64,000 bases of DNA from SIG607 sp045592625 (GTDB lineage Bacteria; Bacillota; Clostridia; Oscillospirales; Acutalibacteraceae): the NCBI GenBank assembly GCA_045592625.1, contig JAZNVC010000016.1, positions 59,077-123,076 on the forward strand, written 5' to 3'. A model generated the notes under the pieces. The model was not told the origin of the DNA and made no database searches. It saw only the letters and a program-made list of their open reading frames with translations. Below are positions 8,073 to 17,417 of this stretch, in pieces. The first letter of the stretch is position 1, and each line of letters begins with the position of its first letter. Position numbers and translations under genes: made by a program.

Positions 8073-9806
8073 TTACTGCTCCTTTCCCACGTTTTGAGAT
8101 TGATAAATCTCTTTATATTCGGTGTTGTTTAACAAAAGTTCCTCATGGGTACCCACACCTGTTATTTCGCCCTCGTTCATAACTAATATAAGATCGCAAT
8201 CGATTACAGATGAAATACGCTGAGCTATAATAATTTTTGTGGTAGTAGAAAGGGTTGAGGCAAAAGCCTTTCTTATAAGGGCTTCGGTGGCGGTATCCAC
8301 CGCACTCGTTGAATCATCAAGTATAAGAATTTTTGGCTTTTTAAGAAGTGCTCTCGCAATACAAAGTCTCTGCTTCTGACCGCCCGACACATTGGTACCG
8401 CCTTCGCTTAAAGCGGTATCATAGCCTTCCTTAAAGGAGGATACAAATTTGTCTGCCTGAGCATTACTTGCCGCTTCCTTGATTTCTTCTATAGAAGCAT
8501 CATTATTTCCCCAACGCAGATTATCTTCAATGCTGCCTGAAAAAAGCACATTTTTTTGCAGTACCATACCCACGTCTTCTCTAAGATTATAAAGACGATA
8601 TTCCTTAACGTCTATGCCGTCTACAAGCACCTGTCCCATACTTGCATCATAAAGACGTGGAATAAGAGAAACAAGCGTAGTCTTTCCACAACCTGTAGAA
8701 CCGATTATGCCTACGGTACTTCCGCCCTTAATCTTAAGGCTTATATTTTTAAGTACCGCATCCTCGCTGTTTTTATAATAACGGAATGTTACGTCTTTAA
8801 ATTCTATATCACCGTTTTGGATTCGTTTTTCGGGGAACTTAACATTATCATCATTTATATCGGGGGTAGTAGTCAGCACCTCTTTTATTCTTTTTGCCGA
8901 AGCAAGTGCTCGGGCAGAAGTAAGAAGCAAAAAGGTTATCATCATAAGAGAAAACAGTATCTGTGTAACATAAGTGACAAAAGCCGAGAGGTCGCCTACA
9001 GGCATACTGCCTGTAAGTGCCATTTTGCTTCCGAACCACACAACTGCAATAATGGTAAGGTTCATAAAAAGGGTGTTTGCGGGTTGCATAAATATAACAG
9101 CCTTCATAGCCGATATTCCCGCATTTTTAAGAGAAAAATTGGCTTTTTTGAACTTCTTTTCCTCAAAATCTCCACGCACAAAGGATTTTACGACACGCTG
9201 GTTCTGAATATTCTCCTGAACGGTATTATTAAGGGTATCAAGGCAGGACTGCATCTTTTGGAAACGAGGAAAACCAATGGAAATAATTATTCCTATAGCT
9301 ATAATCATCAAAGGAATTGACACCGCAAAAACCGTTGCAAGACTGGGATTTAAGGAAACTGCCATAACAAGTGCACCAATTAGCATACCAGGACTTCGAA
9401 GTGCCATTCTAAGCAACATATTAACAAAATTCTGAAGTTGTGTTACGTCGTTTGTAGTACGGGTAACAAGAGAACCTGTGGAAAATTTATCAATATTTGC
9501 AAAGGAAAAACTTTGAATTTTTTTATAGATATCATTTCTAATATCACTTGCAAAATAAACGGAGGATTTTGCTCCGAAGTAAGCACCTCCAACGCCGCCT
9601 AACATCATAAGTATGGCGACGCCAATCATAGCAAGACCTATATATATACTGGATGACACAGTTAGTGTGCCTTCCTGAGCAAGATTTATAATACGGGAAA
9701 GAAGATAAGGCATAAGCACTTCGCCTATTACCTCAACTATCATACAAAGCGGCCCGGCAATAAAAGAAAGTGCATACGGTTTTACGTATTTAAGCCAAAA
9801 TTTCAT
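8073..9806 (-). CDS. Heterodimeric ABC exporter subunit, permease fused to ATPase (degenerate-site half)
   Basis: About 577 residues: six membrane helices then an ATPase with Walker A GSTGCGKTT, signature NVSGGQKQRL and Walker B ILILDDSTSAVD. The residue after the Walker B Asp is Asp, not the catalytic Glu, which is typical of the degenerate half of heterodimeric exporters. The frame could start at a TTG at 9848, but that lies upstream of the -10 box, and the ATG at 9806 follows AAAGGAACAAAG at good spacing, so I use 9806. It is first in the two-gene operon and pairs with the product at 6147. Confidence 0.88.
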   Translation of the reverse strand: MKFWLKYVKPYALSFIAGPLCMIVEVIGEVLMPYLLSRIINLAQEGTLTVSSSIYIGLAMIGVAILMMLGGVGGAYFGAKSSVYFASDIRNDIYKKIQSFSFANIDKFSTGSLVTRTTNDVTQLQNFVNMLLRMALRSPGMLIGALVMAVSLNPSLATVFAVSIPLMIIAIGIIISIGFPRFQKMQSCLDTLNNTVQENIQNQRVVKSFVRGDFEEKKFKKANFSLKNAGISAMKAVIFMQPANTLFMNLTIIAVVWFGSKMALTGSMPVGDLSAFVTYVTQILFSLMMITFLLLTSARALASAKRIKEVLTTTPDINDDNVKFPEKRIQNGDIEFKDVTFRYYKNSEDAVLKNISLKIKGGSTVGIIGSTGCGKTTLVSLIPRLYDASMGQVLVDGIDVKEYRLYNLREDVGMVLQKNVLFSGSIEDNLRWGNNDASIEEIKEAASNAQADKFVSSFKEGYDTALSEGGTNVSGGQKQRLCIARALLKKPKILILDDSTSAVDTATEALIRKAFASTLSTTTKIIIAQRISSVIDCDLILVMNEGEITGVGTHEELLLNNTEYKEIYQSQNVGKEQ

Positions 9807-9838
9807 CACTTTGTTCCTTTCATGAAAATATCTACTAT

Positions 9839-9867
9839 ATTTTAACAAAAAGAAATTTAAAATTCAA
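9839..9867 (-). promoter_or_regulatory. Sigma-A promoter of the ABC exporter operon
   Basis: Minus strand TTGAAT (9862-9867), 17 bases, TAAAAT (9839-9844). The predicted transcript starts near 9832, ahead of the ATG at 9806. Confidence 0.65.
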
Positions 9868-10022
9868 TAGAGTTAACACAAAATTAACATAATTAAACAA
9901 TATATTTTGAGTTTATCATACTAATATGATATGAGGCTATCTTATGACAAGTTTAAGAATAAAATCAGATTAATAACCAAAATCCCTTCCTATGAATAAT
10001 ATAAATAGAAAGGAGTTTTTAT

Positions 10023-10325
10023 ATGACAGATATTATTCCCTATGCAGAACAGCTATTATCAAATTACACTGACTACTCGGATATAATAAACAATGATGCT
10101 TTTCTGCCAGCCTTTCTATTAAAAAACACAGGCAGATGGATGAAGGTTGAACTACTTTATTCAACCACTCCTGTAACCTATATAGGAAGACTTTATAAGG
10201 TTGGCGTAGATTATATAGTTCTTCAGCTTCAAAGCCCAACCGCCGCCACGATTATATGCAACATAAAGGACATAAAACTTATTACTATTATATACGATAC
10301 CAATATAAAAAATCTAAGCAACTAA
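10023..10325 (+). CDS. Small uncharacterised protein, possibly Sm-like beta-barrel
   Basis: A 100-residue protein with a perfect AAAGGAG site. I do not recognise its family with certainty. Residues about 36-90 read like a small five-stranded barrel: GRWMKVELLYSTTPVTYIGR, then GVDYIVLQL and ICNIKDIKLITI. This pattern is reminiscent of the short DUF2642-type spore coat proteins of Firmicutes, but that is only a resemblance by eye. There is no signal peptide or membrane helix. It stands alone between two minus-strand operons and shares the bidirectional terminator at 10329 with ftsH. Confidence 0.6.
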   Translation: MTDIIPYAEQLLSNYTDYSDIINNDAFLPAFLLKNTGRWMKVELLYSTTPVTYIGRLYKVGVDYIVLQLQSPTAATIICNIKDIKLITIIYDTNIKNLSN

Positions 10326-10328
10326 AGA

Positions 10329-10362
10329 AAAACTGCAGTGAAATCTTCACTGCAGTTTAATA
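10329..10362. terminator. Bidirectional terminator between the small protein gene and ftsH
   Basis: Stem AAACTGCAGTGA (about 10330-10341) and TCACTGCAGTTT (10347-10358). T-rich sequence follows on the minus strand (ftsH side) and TTTAAT on the plus strand. Confidence 0.85.
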
Positions 10363-12201
10363 TTATTCGGTAATATTTTCAGTTTTTTCTTCCATTATGG
10401 AAATAAAGCATTCTCCATCAATTTTTTCTTCACTAAACAGAACCTTTGCAACATCGTGAAGCTTAGGCATATTATTTTTAAGAATCTCAAGAGCCTTATT
10501 ATACTGTGTCATAACTATTGTTTCGATTTCTTCGTCTATCATAGCGGCGATTTTTTCGGAATAGTTAGGAGTAGAAGAAAAATCTCTGCCAAGGAAAACG
10601 GAATCGTTGTCGGTACCGTAGGTAACAAGTCCCAGTTTTTCACTCATACCATATTTGGTAATCATCTTTCTTGCAAGTTCGGTAGCACGCTGAATATCGT
10701 TAGACGCTCCTGTGCAAATATCATCCTGAGTAAGCTGTTCTGCGGCACGTCCGCCAAGAAGTGAACAAATATCCTCAAGCATCGAATTTTTGGAAACGTG
10801 GGATTTTTCATCGGTGGGAATATACATAGTATAACCTGCCGCCATTCCTCTGGGTATAATAGAAATCTGATGAACAGGGTCTTGAGTGGGAAGGAAGTAG
10901 GAAACGATAGCATGACCTGCTTCATGATAAGACGTAATCATCTTATCTTTATCCTTAATAACTCTGGATTTCTTTTCGGCACCCATTACAACCTTAATAG
11001 TGGCTTCTTCTATCTGAGGTTGTGTAATGGCTTTAAGACCTTTTCTTACTGCCAGAAGTGCTGCTTCATTAAGAAGATTCTCAAGGTCTGCACCCGTGAA
11101 ACCTGCTGTGGAAGCGGCAATGGTCTTAAGGTTAACGTCAGGGCCTAATGGCTTACCGCGTGAATGAACCTTAAGGATTTCTTCTCTACCCTTAACGTCG
11201 GGATAATTAACAGTAATCTGTCTATCAAAACGACCGGGGCGAAGCAATGCTTTATCAAGTATGTCAGGACGGTTTGTAGCCGCCATAACAATTACACCTT
11301 CATTAGCTCCAAATCCGTCCATTTCAACAAGCAACTGGTTAAGTGTTTGTTCTCTTTCATCGTGTCCGCCGCCAAGACCTGCTCCACGCTGACGACCAAC
11401 AGCATCAATTTCATCTATAAATATAATGGAAGGAGCATTTTTCTTAGCTTCTTCAAACAGGTCTCGTACTCTGGAAGCACCAACACCCACAAACATTTCA
11501 ACAAAGTCTGAACCGGAAATGCTGAAAAAGGGTACCCCTGCCTCACCTGCTACTGCACGGGCAAGAAGGGTTTTACCCGTACCTGGAGGGCCAACTAAAA
11601 GTACACCCTTAGGAACTCTTGCACCAAGCTCGTCGAACTTTTTATGGTCTTTAAGGAAGTCAACAATTTCAGCCATCTCTTCCTTTTCCTCGTCTGCACC
11701 CGCAACATCGGCAAAGGTGGTTTTTCTGCTGGTTTCTCTCTTAGGCTTCGCCTTGCCGAACTGTAAGGATTTATCCGCGCCCATGGTAGAGCCCATTCTC
11801 TTTATAAAGACAATTCCTATAAGAACCATAATACCTATAAGAAGAATGTTGGGAATAAGGCTTACAAGCCAAGCATAATCGCTTCCCTTTACATAGTTCA
11901 TTTTTATGGGAGCATCGGGATGAGCGGCATTATATGCCTTTACATCAACGTCATCATAAAAAATTGCTACGTCGGGAACGGTGTAGCTATGTTTTTTGCC
12001 GTCTTTTGTAACGTAATCAAGGTCGCCGTTATAAAGATTAAGGCTGTACTCTGTTACCTGACCGCTTTGAAACTGTGTAATCACATCATAATATGTGGTC
12101 TTAACAGTTTTTGTAGAATATCGGGAAACCGACAACACAGACAAAATAAGTATTATCGGAATTCCTATATAAAGCAGCAGATTTTTAACTGTTTTATTCA
12201 T
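10363..12201 (-). CDS. ftsH: ATP-dependent zinc metalloprotease FtsH
   Basis: 612 residues with two N-terminal membrane helices around a short external domain, then an AAA+ domain (Walker A GPPGTGKT, Walker B IIFIDEIDAVG, second-region-of-homology RPDILDKALLRPGRFDRQ) and an M41 peptidase domain with the zinc motif HEAGH. FtsH is a membrane-bound hexamer that degrades regulators and misassembled membrane proteins. It is the last gene of the RNase J-rplI-dnaB-tilS-ftsH run, 14 bases after tilS; the tilS-ftsH order is common in Firmicutes. An AGAGAGGAT site precedes the ATG. Confidence 0.97.
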   Translation of the reverse strand: MNKTVKNLLLYIGIPIILILSVLSVSRYSTKTVKTTYYDVITQFQSGQVTEYSLNLYNGDLDYVTKDGKKHSYTVPDVAIFYDDVDVKAYNAAHPDAPIKMNYVKGSDYAWLVSLIPNILLIGIMVLIGIVFIKRMGSTMGADKSLQFGKAKPKRETSRKTTFADVAGADEEKEEMAEIVDFLKDHKKFDELGARVPKGVLLVGPPGTGKTLLARAVAGEAGVPFFSISGSDFVEMFVGVGASRVRDLFEEAKKNAPSIIFIDEIDAVGRQRGAGLGGGHDEREQTLNQLLVEMDGFGANEGVIVMAATNRPDILDKALLRPGRFDRQITVNYPDVKGREEILKVHSRGKPLGPDVNLKTIAASTAGFTGADLENLLNEAALLAVRKGLKAITQPQIEEATIKVVMGAEKKSRVIKDKDKMITSYHEAGHAIVSYFLPTQDPVHQISIIPRGMAAGYTMYIPTDEKSHVSKNSMLEDICSLLGGRAAEQLTQDDICTGASNDIQRATELARKMITKYGMSEKLGLVTYGTDNDSVFLGRDFSSTPNYSEKIAAMIDEEIETIVMTQYNKALEILKNNMPKLHDVAKVLFSEEKIDGECFISIMEEKTENITE

Positions 12202-12215
12202 TTAATTTATCCTCT

Positions 12216-13502
12216 CTAATTTTCCTTTTTGTCGCAAATTACCCTAATGACTTTTTTGGTGGTATCATCAATACATACACGGCTGTCAACACCGCCGCCA
12301 TATACCCAAACTACCCCTTGGTCATCAACCACAACAGGAAGAATATCACGAAGAGCAGCATCAATCTTTTCTTCATTCATCCATTTGCGCAGAGACTTAG
12401 ATACCCCTCGGTGAGAAAAAGATATACTGTCTCCGCTTAGTCTTGTGCGAACCTTCAAACTACCGACTATTTTATCATAGTCTATTGAATTTTTTAATAA
12501 CAAATTATGAATTTTTGGATTTTCTTTTATAAAATCGGCTCTTTCTTCTTTAAAAGTCACCTTAAATGTAGCGTTTTGGGCTTTTTCAAAACTGAGATAG
12601 CCGTCAACTGCTTTAAGCATTTCACCGTTTTTGAGTTCTGTTCTGCCCCCGTTTACAGCTATTTTAAGGGCACAGTTCACCGAATAGTTTCCGCTATGAC
12701 CAAAACGGTCAAGATAACAGGAAATTACCCTTGAAGAAATTGCTTTATGAAGAAAGCCAAAGTCCTTAACATTAAGTTTTTCTCCGTCAAAGCGTTTTTC
12801 AAACTCCTGATGGGCACTCTTTTCAAGATAATCGCTGTCATTTTTTAGAAGTTCAAGTGTTTTTTCAAACGAAGAAAGCAAAGAAGGATTCAATGTTTTC
12901 ATTATGGGAACAACACTGTGACGGAGTCGGTTTCTTGTAAAATCATCCGATAGATTTGTAGAATCGGTTACAAAGGGGACTCCTTTTTCGGTGCAGAATT
13001 TTTCAACCTCTTGTCTGCTGCAATAAAGTAGGGGACGAATATACTTTCCTCTGCGAACAGGAATTCCGCAAAGTCCCGAAAGCCCCGTTTTTCTGGTCAT
13101 TCTGAAAAGAACGGTTTCGATGTTATCATCAGCGTTATGGGCAGTAGCCAAAGCATCACATTCGGTGGCATCAAAAACCTCATATCTCACATTTCTTGCA
13201 GCAAGTTCTACACTTATTTTTTTCTCCCTTGCAATGCTGTCAACGTCAATTCTGTGTACGCTGAGAGGAACGTCCAGTTTTTTGCATTGCTTTCTTACAA
13301 AGGCTTCATCTCGGTCGGATTCTTCTCCTCTTAGCATATGATTAATATGCACTGCACTAAGGGTAATTCCAAGTTCATCTTTAAGCATAAAAAGTGCAGT
13401 AAAAAGTGCCATTGAATCGGCACCGCCCGAAAGAGCTACCGCAATATGTTTTTCATTTTTCTTAAAGTCAAACTCTTTTATACAGGTTAAAACGTCACTC
13501 AT
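12216..13502 (-). CDS. tilS: tRNA(Ile)-lysidine synthase TilS
   Basis: 428 residues. The N-terminal PP-loop ATPase domain has SGGADSMALF and the family motif HINHMLRGEESDRDE; a C-terminal TilS substrate-binding domain follows (VRTRLSGDSI, SLRKWMNEEKI). TilS converts C34 of the CAU-anticodon isoleucine tRNA to lysidine so it reads AUA. It overlaps the end of dnaB by four bases and is followed closely by ftsH. The length is normal and the ATP-binding motif is intact. Confidence 0.95.
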   Translation of the reverse strand: MSDVLTCIKEFDFKKNEKHIAVALSGGADSMALFTALFMLKDELGITLSAVHINHMLRGEESDRDEAFVRKQCKKLDVPLSVHRIDVDSIAREKKISVELAARNVRYEVFDATECDALATAHNADDNIETVLFRMTRKTGLSGLCGIPVRRGKYIRPLLYCSRQEVEKFCTEKGVPFVTDSTNLSDDFTRNRLRHSVVPIMKTLNPSLLSSFEKTLELLKNDSDYLEKSAHQEFEKRFDGEKLNVKDFGFLHKAISSRVISCYLDRFGHSGNYSVNCALKIAVNGGRTELKNGEMLKAVDGYLSFEKAQNATFKVTFKEERADFIKENPKIHNLLLKNSIDYDKIVGSLKVRTRLSGDSISFSHRGVSKSLRKWMNEEKIDAALRDILPVVVDDQGVVWVYGGGVDSRVCIDDTTKKVIRVICDKKEN

Positions 13503-14872
13503 TCATCAAAACCCGCAGGAGAAGTAAAACGTGTAAATCTGCCGTCCCAATGTAGTTCTACCGTACCTATTTCACCGTGACGGTTTTTAGCTACTATACA
13601 TTCTGCCTTGTTGGGATCTCCCTTTTCCTCTCCATCTTTCTTTTCTCCGTCATAGTATTTTTCTCTGTAGAGGAAAAGTACTATATCTGCATCTTGCTCA
13701 ATAGAACCCGAATCACGAAGGTCAGAAAGAGCTGGACGGTGCGACTGTCCCTTTGACTCTGTACTACGGGAAAGCTGTGCACAGACAAGCACGGGAATCT
13801 TAAGTTCTTTAGCCATAATTTTAAGACTTCTGGTAATCTCGGAAATTTCCTGAACTCTGTTGTCAGTATGATGGGCAGAGTGCATAAGACCCAAATAGTC
13901 AACAACAACCAAATCAATATCGCCCTTACGTCTTATTTTTGCCTTCATTTCGGGAACTGTAATTGACGAAGTTTCATCAAAATAGATGTTAGCTGAGCTA
14001 AGATTAGCTGCCGCCTGACCAAGTCTTGTCCATTCATCAGGCTCAAGCTGACCTGTACGGAGTTTTTCGCTCTTTATTGCAGCATCACCCGAAAGCATAC
14101 GCTGGGCAAGCTGATCTCTGGTCATTTCAAGCGAGAAAAAGGCAACTGTTTTGCCTGCAGTAACCGCAACGTTTCTAACAATATTAAGGGCAAAAGAAGT
14201 TTTACCCATACCGGGACGGGCACCAAGTATTATAAGGTCAGATTTATTAAGTCCCGTAATCATTTTATCAAGTCCGGAAATTCCGGTAGGAATGCCAATG
14301 TAGTCATCTTTCGTTTCGGGATTATTCATTTTTGAAAGACGGTCATAGGTTTCGTTTTCGATTACCGACTTAATATGCTCAAGACCCGAAACGCTTCTGC
14401 CCTGACGGATATCATAGATACGCTGTTCTGCAGTATCAAGAAGTTTCCCTGCATCCATTGTATTTTCGGTAGCATCGGAAATTATCTGACGGGATGCAAC
14501 TATAAGTGCCCTTGCATAATAGCGTTCCCTAACAATTGACACATATGTAAGCACATTTGCACTGCTGGGTACACTTTGCACAAGCTCGGTAAGGTATGAT
14601 TTACCGCCCGCCTTTTCGTAAACGCCCTCTTTTTTAAGTTTGTCGAGAATTGTAACGAAGTCTATACGCAGATTATCGTTTATCATATCAACGAGAATCT
14701 TATATATTTCTCTATGTTGAGGAATATAAAAATATTCATCCTTAATCTGAGTAATTACTTCATTAATACAGGACGGATCTATAAGTATTGAACCGATTAC
14801 CGCCTGTTCTGCATCAACGTCATAAGGAAGACCTGCACCGTCGATGTCTAAAAATTGTCTTTCGTCAGTCAT
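13499..14872 (-). CDS. dnaB: Replicative DNA helicase DnaB
   Basis: 457 residues: N-terminal DnaB domain (PYDVDAEQAVIGSILID), linker, and a RecA-like C-terminal domain with Walker A ARPGMGKTSFALN, Walker B VVVDYLGLM and the arginine-finger region near SRSTESKGQSHRPALSDLRDSGSIEQDA, of which DLRDSGSIEQDAD is diagnostic. It is the hexameric fork helicase (DnaC in Bacillus naming). It lies two bases after rplI, the usual rplI-dnaB order, and overlaps tilS by four bases. No intein is present. Confidence 0.97.
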   Translation of the reverse strand: MTDERQFLDIDGAGLPYDVDAEQAVIGSILIDPSCINEVITQIKDEYFYIPQHREIYKILVDMINDNLRIDFVTILDKLKKEGVYEKAGGKSYLTELVQSVPSSANVLTYVSIVRERYYARALIVASRQIISDATENTMDAGKLLDTAEQRIYDIRQGRSVSGLEHIKSVIENETYDRLSKMNNPETKDDYIGIPTGISGLDKMITGLNKSDLIILGARPGMGKTSFALNIVRNVAVTAGKTVAFFSLEMTRDQLAQRMLSGDAAIKSEKLRTGQLEPDEWTRLGQAAANLSSANIYFDETSSITVPEMKAKIRRKGDIDLVVVDYLGLMHSAHHTDNRVQEISEITRSLKIMAKELKIPVLVCAQLSRSTESKGQSHRPALSDLRDSGSIEQDADIVLFLYREKYYDGEKKDGEEKGDPNKAECIVAKNRHGEIGTVELHWDGRFTRFTSPAGFDE

Positions 14873-14874
14873 TT

Positions 14875-15315
14875 TTATTCCTCAACCTTCACGGTGATTT
14901 TTGCACTGATTCCTGTATATAGGCGAACCTCTGCGGAGAATTCACCAAAGTTTTTAATATCGGACATACTTGTTTTCTTTTTATCAAGGCTAACAGAGAA
15001 TTTTTTATTAATCTCTGCAGTCACTTCCTTAGAAGTAACTGCACCGAATAATTTGCCCTGACTACCCGCTTTTGCCTTAATAACAACGGTCTGTCCGTCA
15101 AGTTTTGCTGCAAGAGCCTTAGCCGCATCAATTTCTTCCTTTTTATGATGAGCAGCAGCAGATTCTCTGTTTTTAAGTTCGCTCATAGCAGCAGAATTCG
15201 CTTCTATTGCAAGATTTTTCGGGAAAAGGAAATTTCTTGCGTATCCGTCACTTACGTTTACAAGTTCGCCTTTTTTGCCCTGACCTTTTACATCAGCTGT
15301 TAGTATAACCTTCAT
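14875..15315 (-). CDS. rplI: Large ribosomal subunit protein bL9
   Basis: 146 residues, normal length. The N-terminal RNA-binding domain MKVILTADVKGQGKKGELVNV with the signature GYARNFLFPKNLAIEA is followed by a long helix rich in Lys/Ala and a C-terminal rRNA-binding domain (GKLFGAVTSKEV). It binds 23S rRNA at the base of the L1 stalk. It sits between the RNase J gene (two-base gap) and dnaB (two-base gap), so it is expressed from the same transcript. Confidence 0.97.
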   Translation of the reverse strand: MKVILTADVKGQGKKGELVNVSDGYARNFLFPKNLAIEANSAAMSELKNRESAAAHHKKEEIDAAKALAAKLDGQTVVIKAKAGSQGKLFGAVTSKEVTAEINKKFSVSLDKKKTSMSDIKNFGEFSAEVRLYTGISAKITVKVEE

Positions 15316-15317
15316 TT

Positions 15318-17216
15318 TTACATCTCCATTACTATTGGTAGTATTATGGGACTTCTGCCCGTACGTTCTCTTATAAATTTCGAAACACCGTCACGAAGTC
15401 TTGCTTTTATGGAAGAATAGTCTCCTATACCCTGAATATAACATTTTTCAAGAATATCACAGGCAGTTTCGTTAAGGTCAGCCATTAATTCTTCAGATTC
15501 CTTAACATAAACAAAGCCACGTGAAGTAACTTCGGGTCCCGAAACAATTTCACCCGTTACGCTGTCTATTGTAACCGCAACAATAATAATTCCGTTGTCG
15601 GCAAGATTCATTCTGTCTTTTAAAACAACATTACCTACGTCACCTACTCCAAGTCCGTCAACAAGAAGTCGACCTGCAGGAACGTTAGAAGTGACCTTTA
15701 TTCCTTTAGTGCCGATTTCGATAACGTTACCTATATCGGCAACAAGACAATTCTCCTTCTTTATTCCAACAGATTTAGCTAAATCCACGCCGTGAACAAG
15801 ATGTTTTTGCTCACCGTGTACGGGGATAAAGTATTTAGGATTAACCAAGCTTATCAAAAGTTTTAATTCCTCTTGACAGGCGTGTCCCGAAACATGAACG
15901 TCATACATTTTCTCATATACAACGTTTGCTCCTCTACGCATAAGCTCGTTTATTACGTTGCCTACAGTTTTTTCATTTCCCGGAATGGGAGTTGCTGAAA
16001 TTATTATCATATCACTGGGAATAATATCAATTTGTCTGTGCTCACCCATAGCCATTCTGTGCAGAGCAGAAAGGGGTTCGCCTTGACTTCCCGTAGTAAC
16101 AATTACAAGCTGTTCGGGAGCATAATTTTTTATAGAGCTTATATCAATCAGCAGATTTTCGGGAATATGCAAATAGCCCATTTGGTGAGCAATATTCACA
16201 ACATTTTCCATACTTCTGCCCGAAACAGCAACCCTTCTGCCGCACCTTTCAGCTTGATATATAATCTGCTGAATTCGATGAATATTAGAAGAAAAGGTTG
16301 CAACTACAATTCTGTGTTTACCCGCCTTTCTGAAAAGGGTAGCAAATGTATCGCCCACAATTCTTTCACTGGCAGTAAAACCGGGACGTTCAGCATTGGT
16401 AGATTCGCAAAGAAGGGCTAATACTCCTTCCTTTCCCAGTTCGGCAAAACGTGCAATATCAATTACGCTGTCGTCAATAGGTGTGGTATCAATTTTAAAG
16501 TCACCTGTTTGTATAATAGTTCCTGCACCGCATTTAATAGCAAGAGCTACTGCATCGGGAATTGAATGATTAACGTGAATAAACTCTACAGAAAACTTTC
16601 CGAGCTTAATGGTATCCCCTGCCTTTGTTTCAACAAGAACGGCACTTGATAGTAAAGAATGTTCTTTAAGTTTGCCCGACACAAGCCCTAAAGTAAGCTT
16701 TGTAGCATAAATAGGCAGATTGAATTTTTTCAGTAAATAAGGAATAGCACCTATATGGTCTTCGTGACCATGTGTAAGAACCATACCCTTTATTTTATCT
16801 TTATTTTCTAAAAGATAGGTAAAATCGGGAATTATTACGTCAACGCCGGGAGTAGATTCGTCGGGAAAACTCATTCCGCAATCCACTATAAACATATCAC
16901 CGTCATATTCATAAACTGTAATATTCTTACCGATTTCACCAAGACCGCCAAGGGGAATAATATGCACCGGTTTTTTCGGAACCTCCTTAGGTTTTGCAGG
17001 AGCAACGGCATTCTTTTTAGGATAGCCTGTTTTTTTAACAGGATTTTTATCAAATTTAATTTCAGGTTTGCCTATATATTTCTTTTTTTTCTTTGGAGTC
17101 GTATTTTTTGACTTAGTAGTATTTTTTGACTGAGCAGTATTTTTTGATGTTTTGACAGGTTTTCCTGTTTCTGCTCTGCGACGCTTCTTATCTTGTGTCG
17201 CTTTTTCTTGACTCAT
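15318..17216 (-). CDS. rnj: Ribonuclease J
   Basis: 632 residues. A beta-CASP metallo-beta-lactamase RNase: PLGGLGEIGKNITVYEYD opens the catalytic core, the metal motif is THGHEDHIGAIPYLL, and the beta-CASP and C-terminal domains follow (HVSGHACQEELKLLI). RNase J is a 5'-3' exo- and endoribonuclease for mRNA decay and rRNA maturation. The first 85 residues are a low-complexity Lys/Thr/Asn-rich extension (repeats of the type TAQSKNTTKSKNTT) absent from the Bacillus enzymes; it may help RNA or ribosome binding. A GGGAGG site precedes the ATG. It heads the housekeeping operon and has its own strong promoter. Confidence 0.94.
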   Translation of the reverse strand: MSQEKATQDKKRRRAETGKPVKTSKNTAQSKNTTKSKNTTPKKKKKYIGKPEIKFDKNPVKKTGYPKKNAVAPAKPKEVPKKPVHIIPLGGLGEIGKNITVYEYDGDMFIVDCGMSFPDESTPGVDVIIPDFTYLLENKDKIKGMVLTHGHEDHIGAIPYLLKKFNLPIYATKLTLGLVSGKLKEHSLLSSAVLVETKAGDTIKLGKFSVEFIHVNHSIPDAVALAIKCGAGTIIQTGDFKIDTTPIDDSVIDIARFAELGKEGVLALLCESTNAERPGFTASERIVGDTFATLFRKAGKHRIVVATFSSNIHRIQQIIYQAERCGRRVAVSGRSMENVVNIAHQMGYLHIPENLLIDISSIKNYAPEQLVIVTTGSQGEPLSALHRMAMGEHRQIDIIPSDMIIISATPIPGNEKTVGNVINELMRRGANVVYEKMYDVHVSGHACQEELKLLISLVNPKYFIPVHGEQKHLVHGVDLAKSVGIKKENCLVADIGNVIEIGTKGIKVTSNVPAGRLLVDGLGVGDVGNVVLKDRMNLADNGIIIVAVTIDSVTGEIVSGPEVTSRGFVYVKESEELMADLNETACDILEKCYIQGIGDYSSIKARLRDGVSKFIRERTGRSPIILPIVMEM

Positions 17217-17288
17217 TTAGTAACCTCCCATTAATTATTTTATATAAATCGGCAATCAGCCACAATATCCCAGTATATAATTATATTT

Positions 17289-17317
17289 ATAATATTATAT
17301 TTATAGAGATATGTCAA
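17289..17317 (-). promoter_or_regulatory. Strong sigma-A promoter of the RNase J-FtsH operon
   Basis: Minus strand TTGACA (17312-17317), 17 bases, TATTAT (17289-17294). The predicted start is near 17282, giving a leader of about 66 bases. Confidence 0.8.
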
Positions 17318-17365
17318 GCCGATTAAATATATTATATACAATTTTTGAAAAATTTAACAAAAAGA

Positions 17366-17402
17366 AAAATCGTGCCAAAGAAACCTTTAGCACGATTTTT
17401 TG
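17366..17402 (-). terminator. Intrinsic terminator after the short binding-protein-like lipoprotein
   Basis: Stem AATCGTGC...AAAG paired with CTTT...GCACGATT, flanked by A and T runs. It ends the gene at 17418 on the minus strand. Confidence 0.85.
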
Positions 17403-17417
17403 TTTTAAACATCTTAA

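Noticed and set aside
8556..9320. 254-codon open frame on the plus strand antisense to the ABC exporter
   Set aside because: Low-complexity Cys/Lys/Tyr-rich translation, no ribosome binding site, and it is a shadow of a clear exporter gene.
9880..10020. Sporulation sigma (E/K/G) promoter for the gene at 10023
   Set aside because: CATACTAAT resembles a -10 of that class, but no -35 at suitable spacing can be supported.
11426..11878. 150-codon plus-strand frame inside ftsH
   Set aside because: Ser/Arg/Pro-rich antisense shadow of the conserved AAA+ region; no ribosome binding site.
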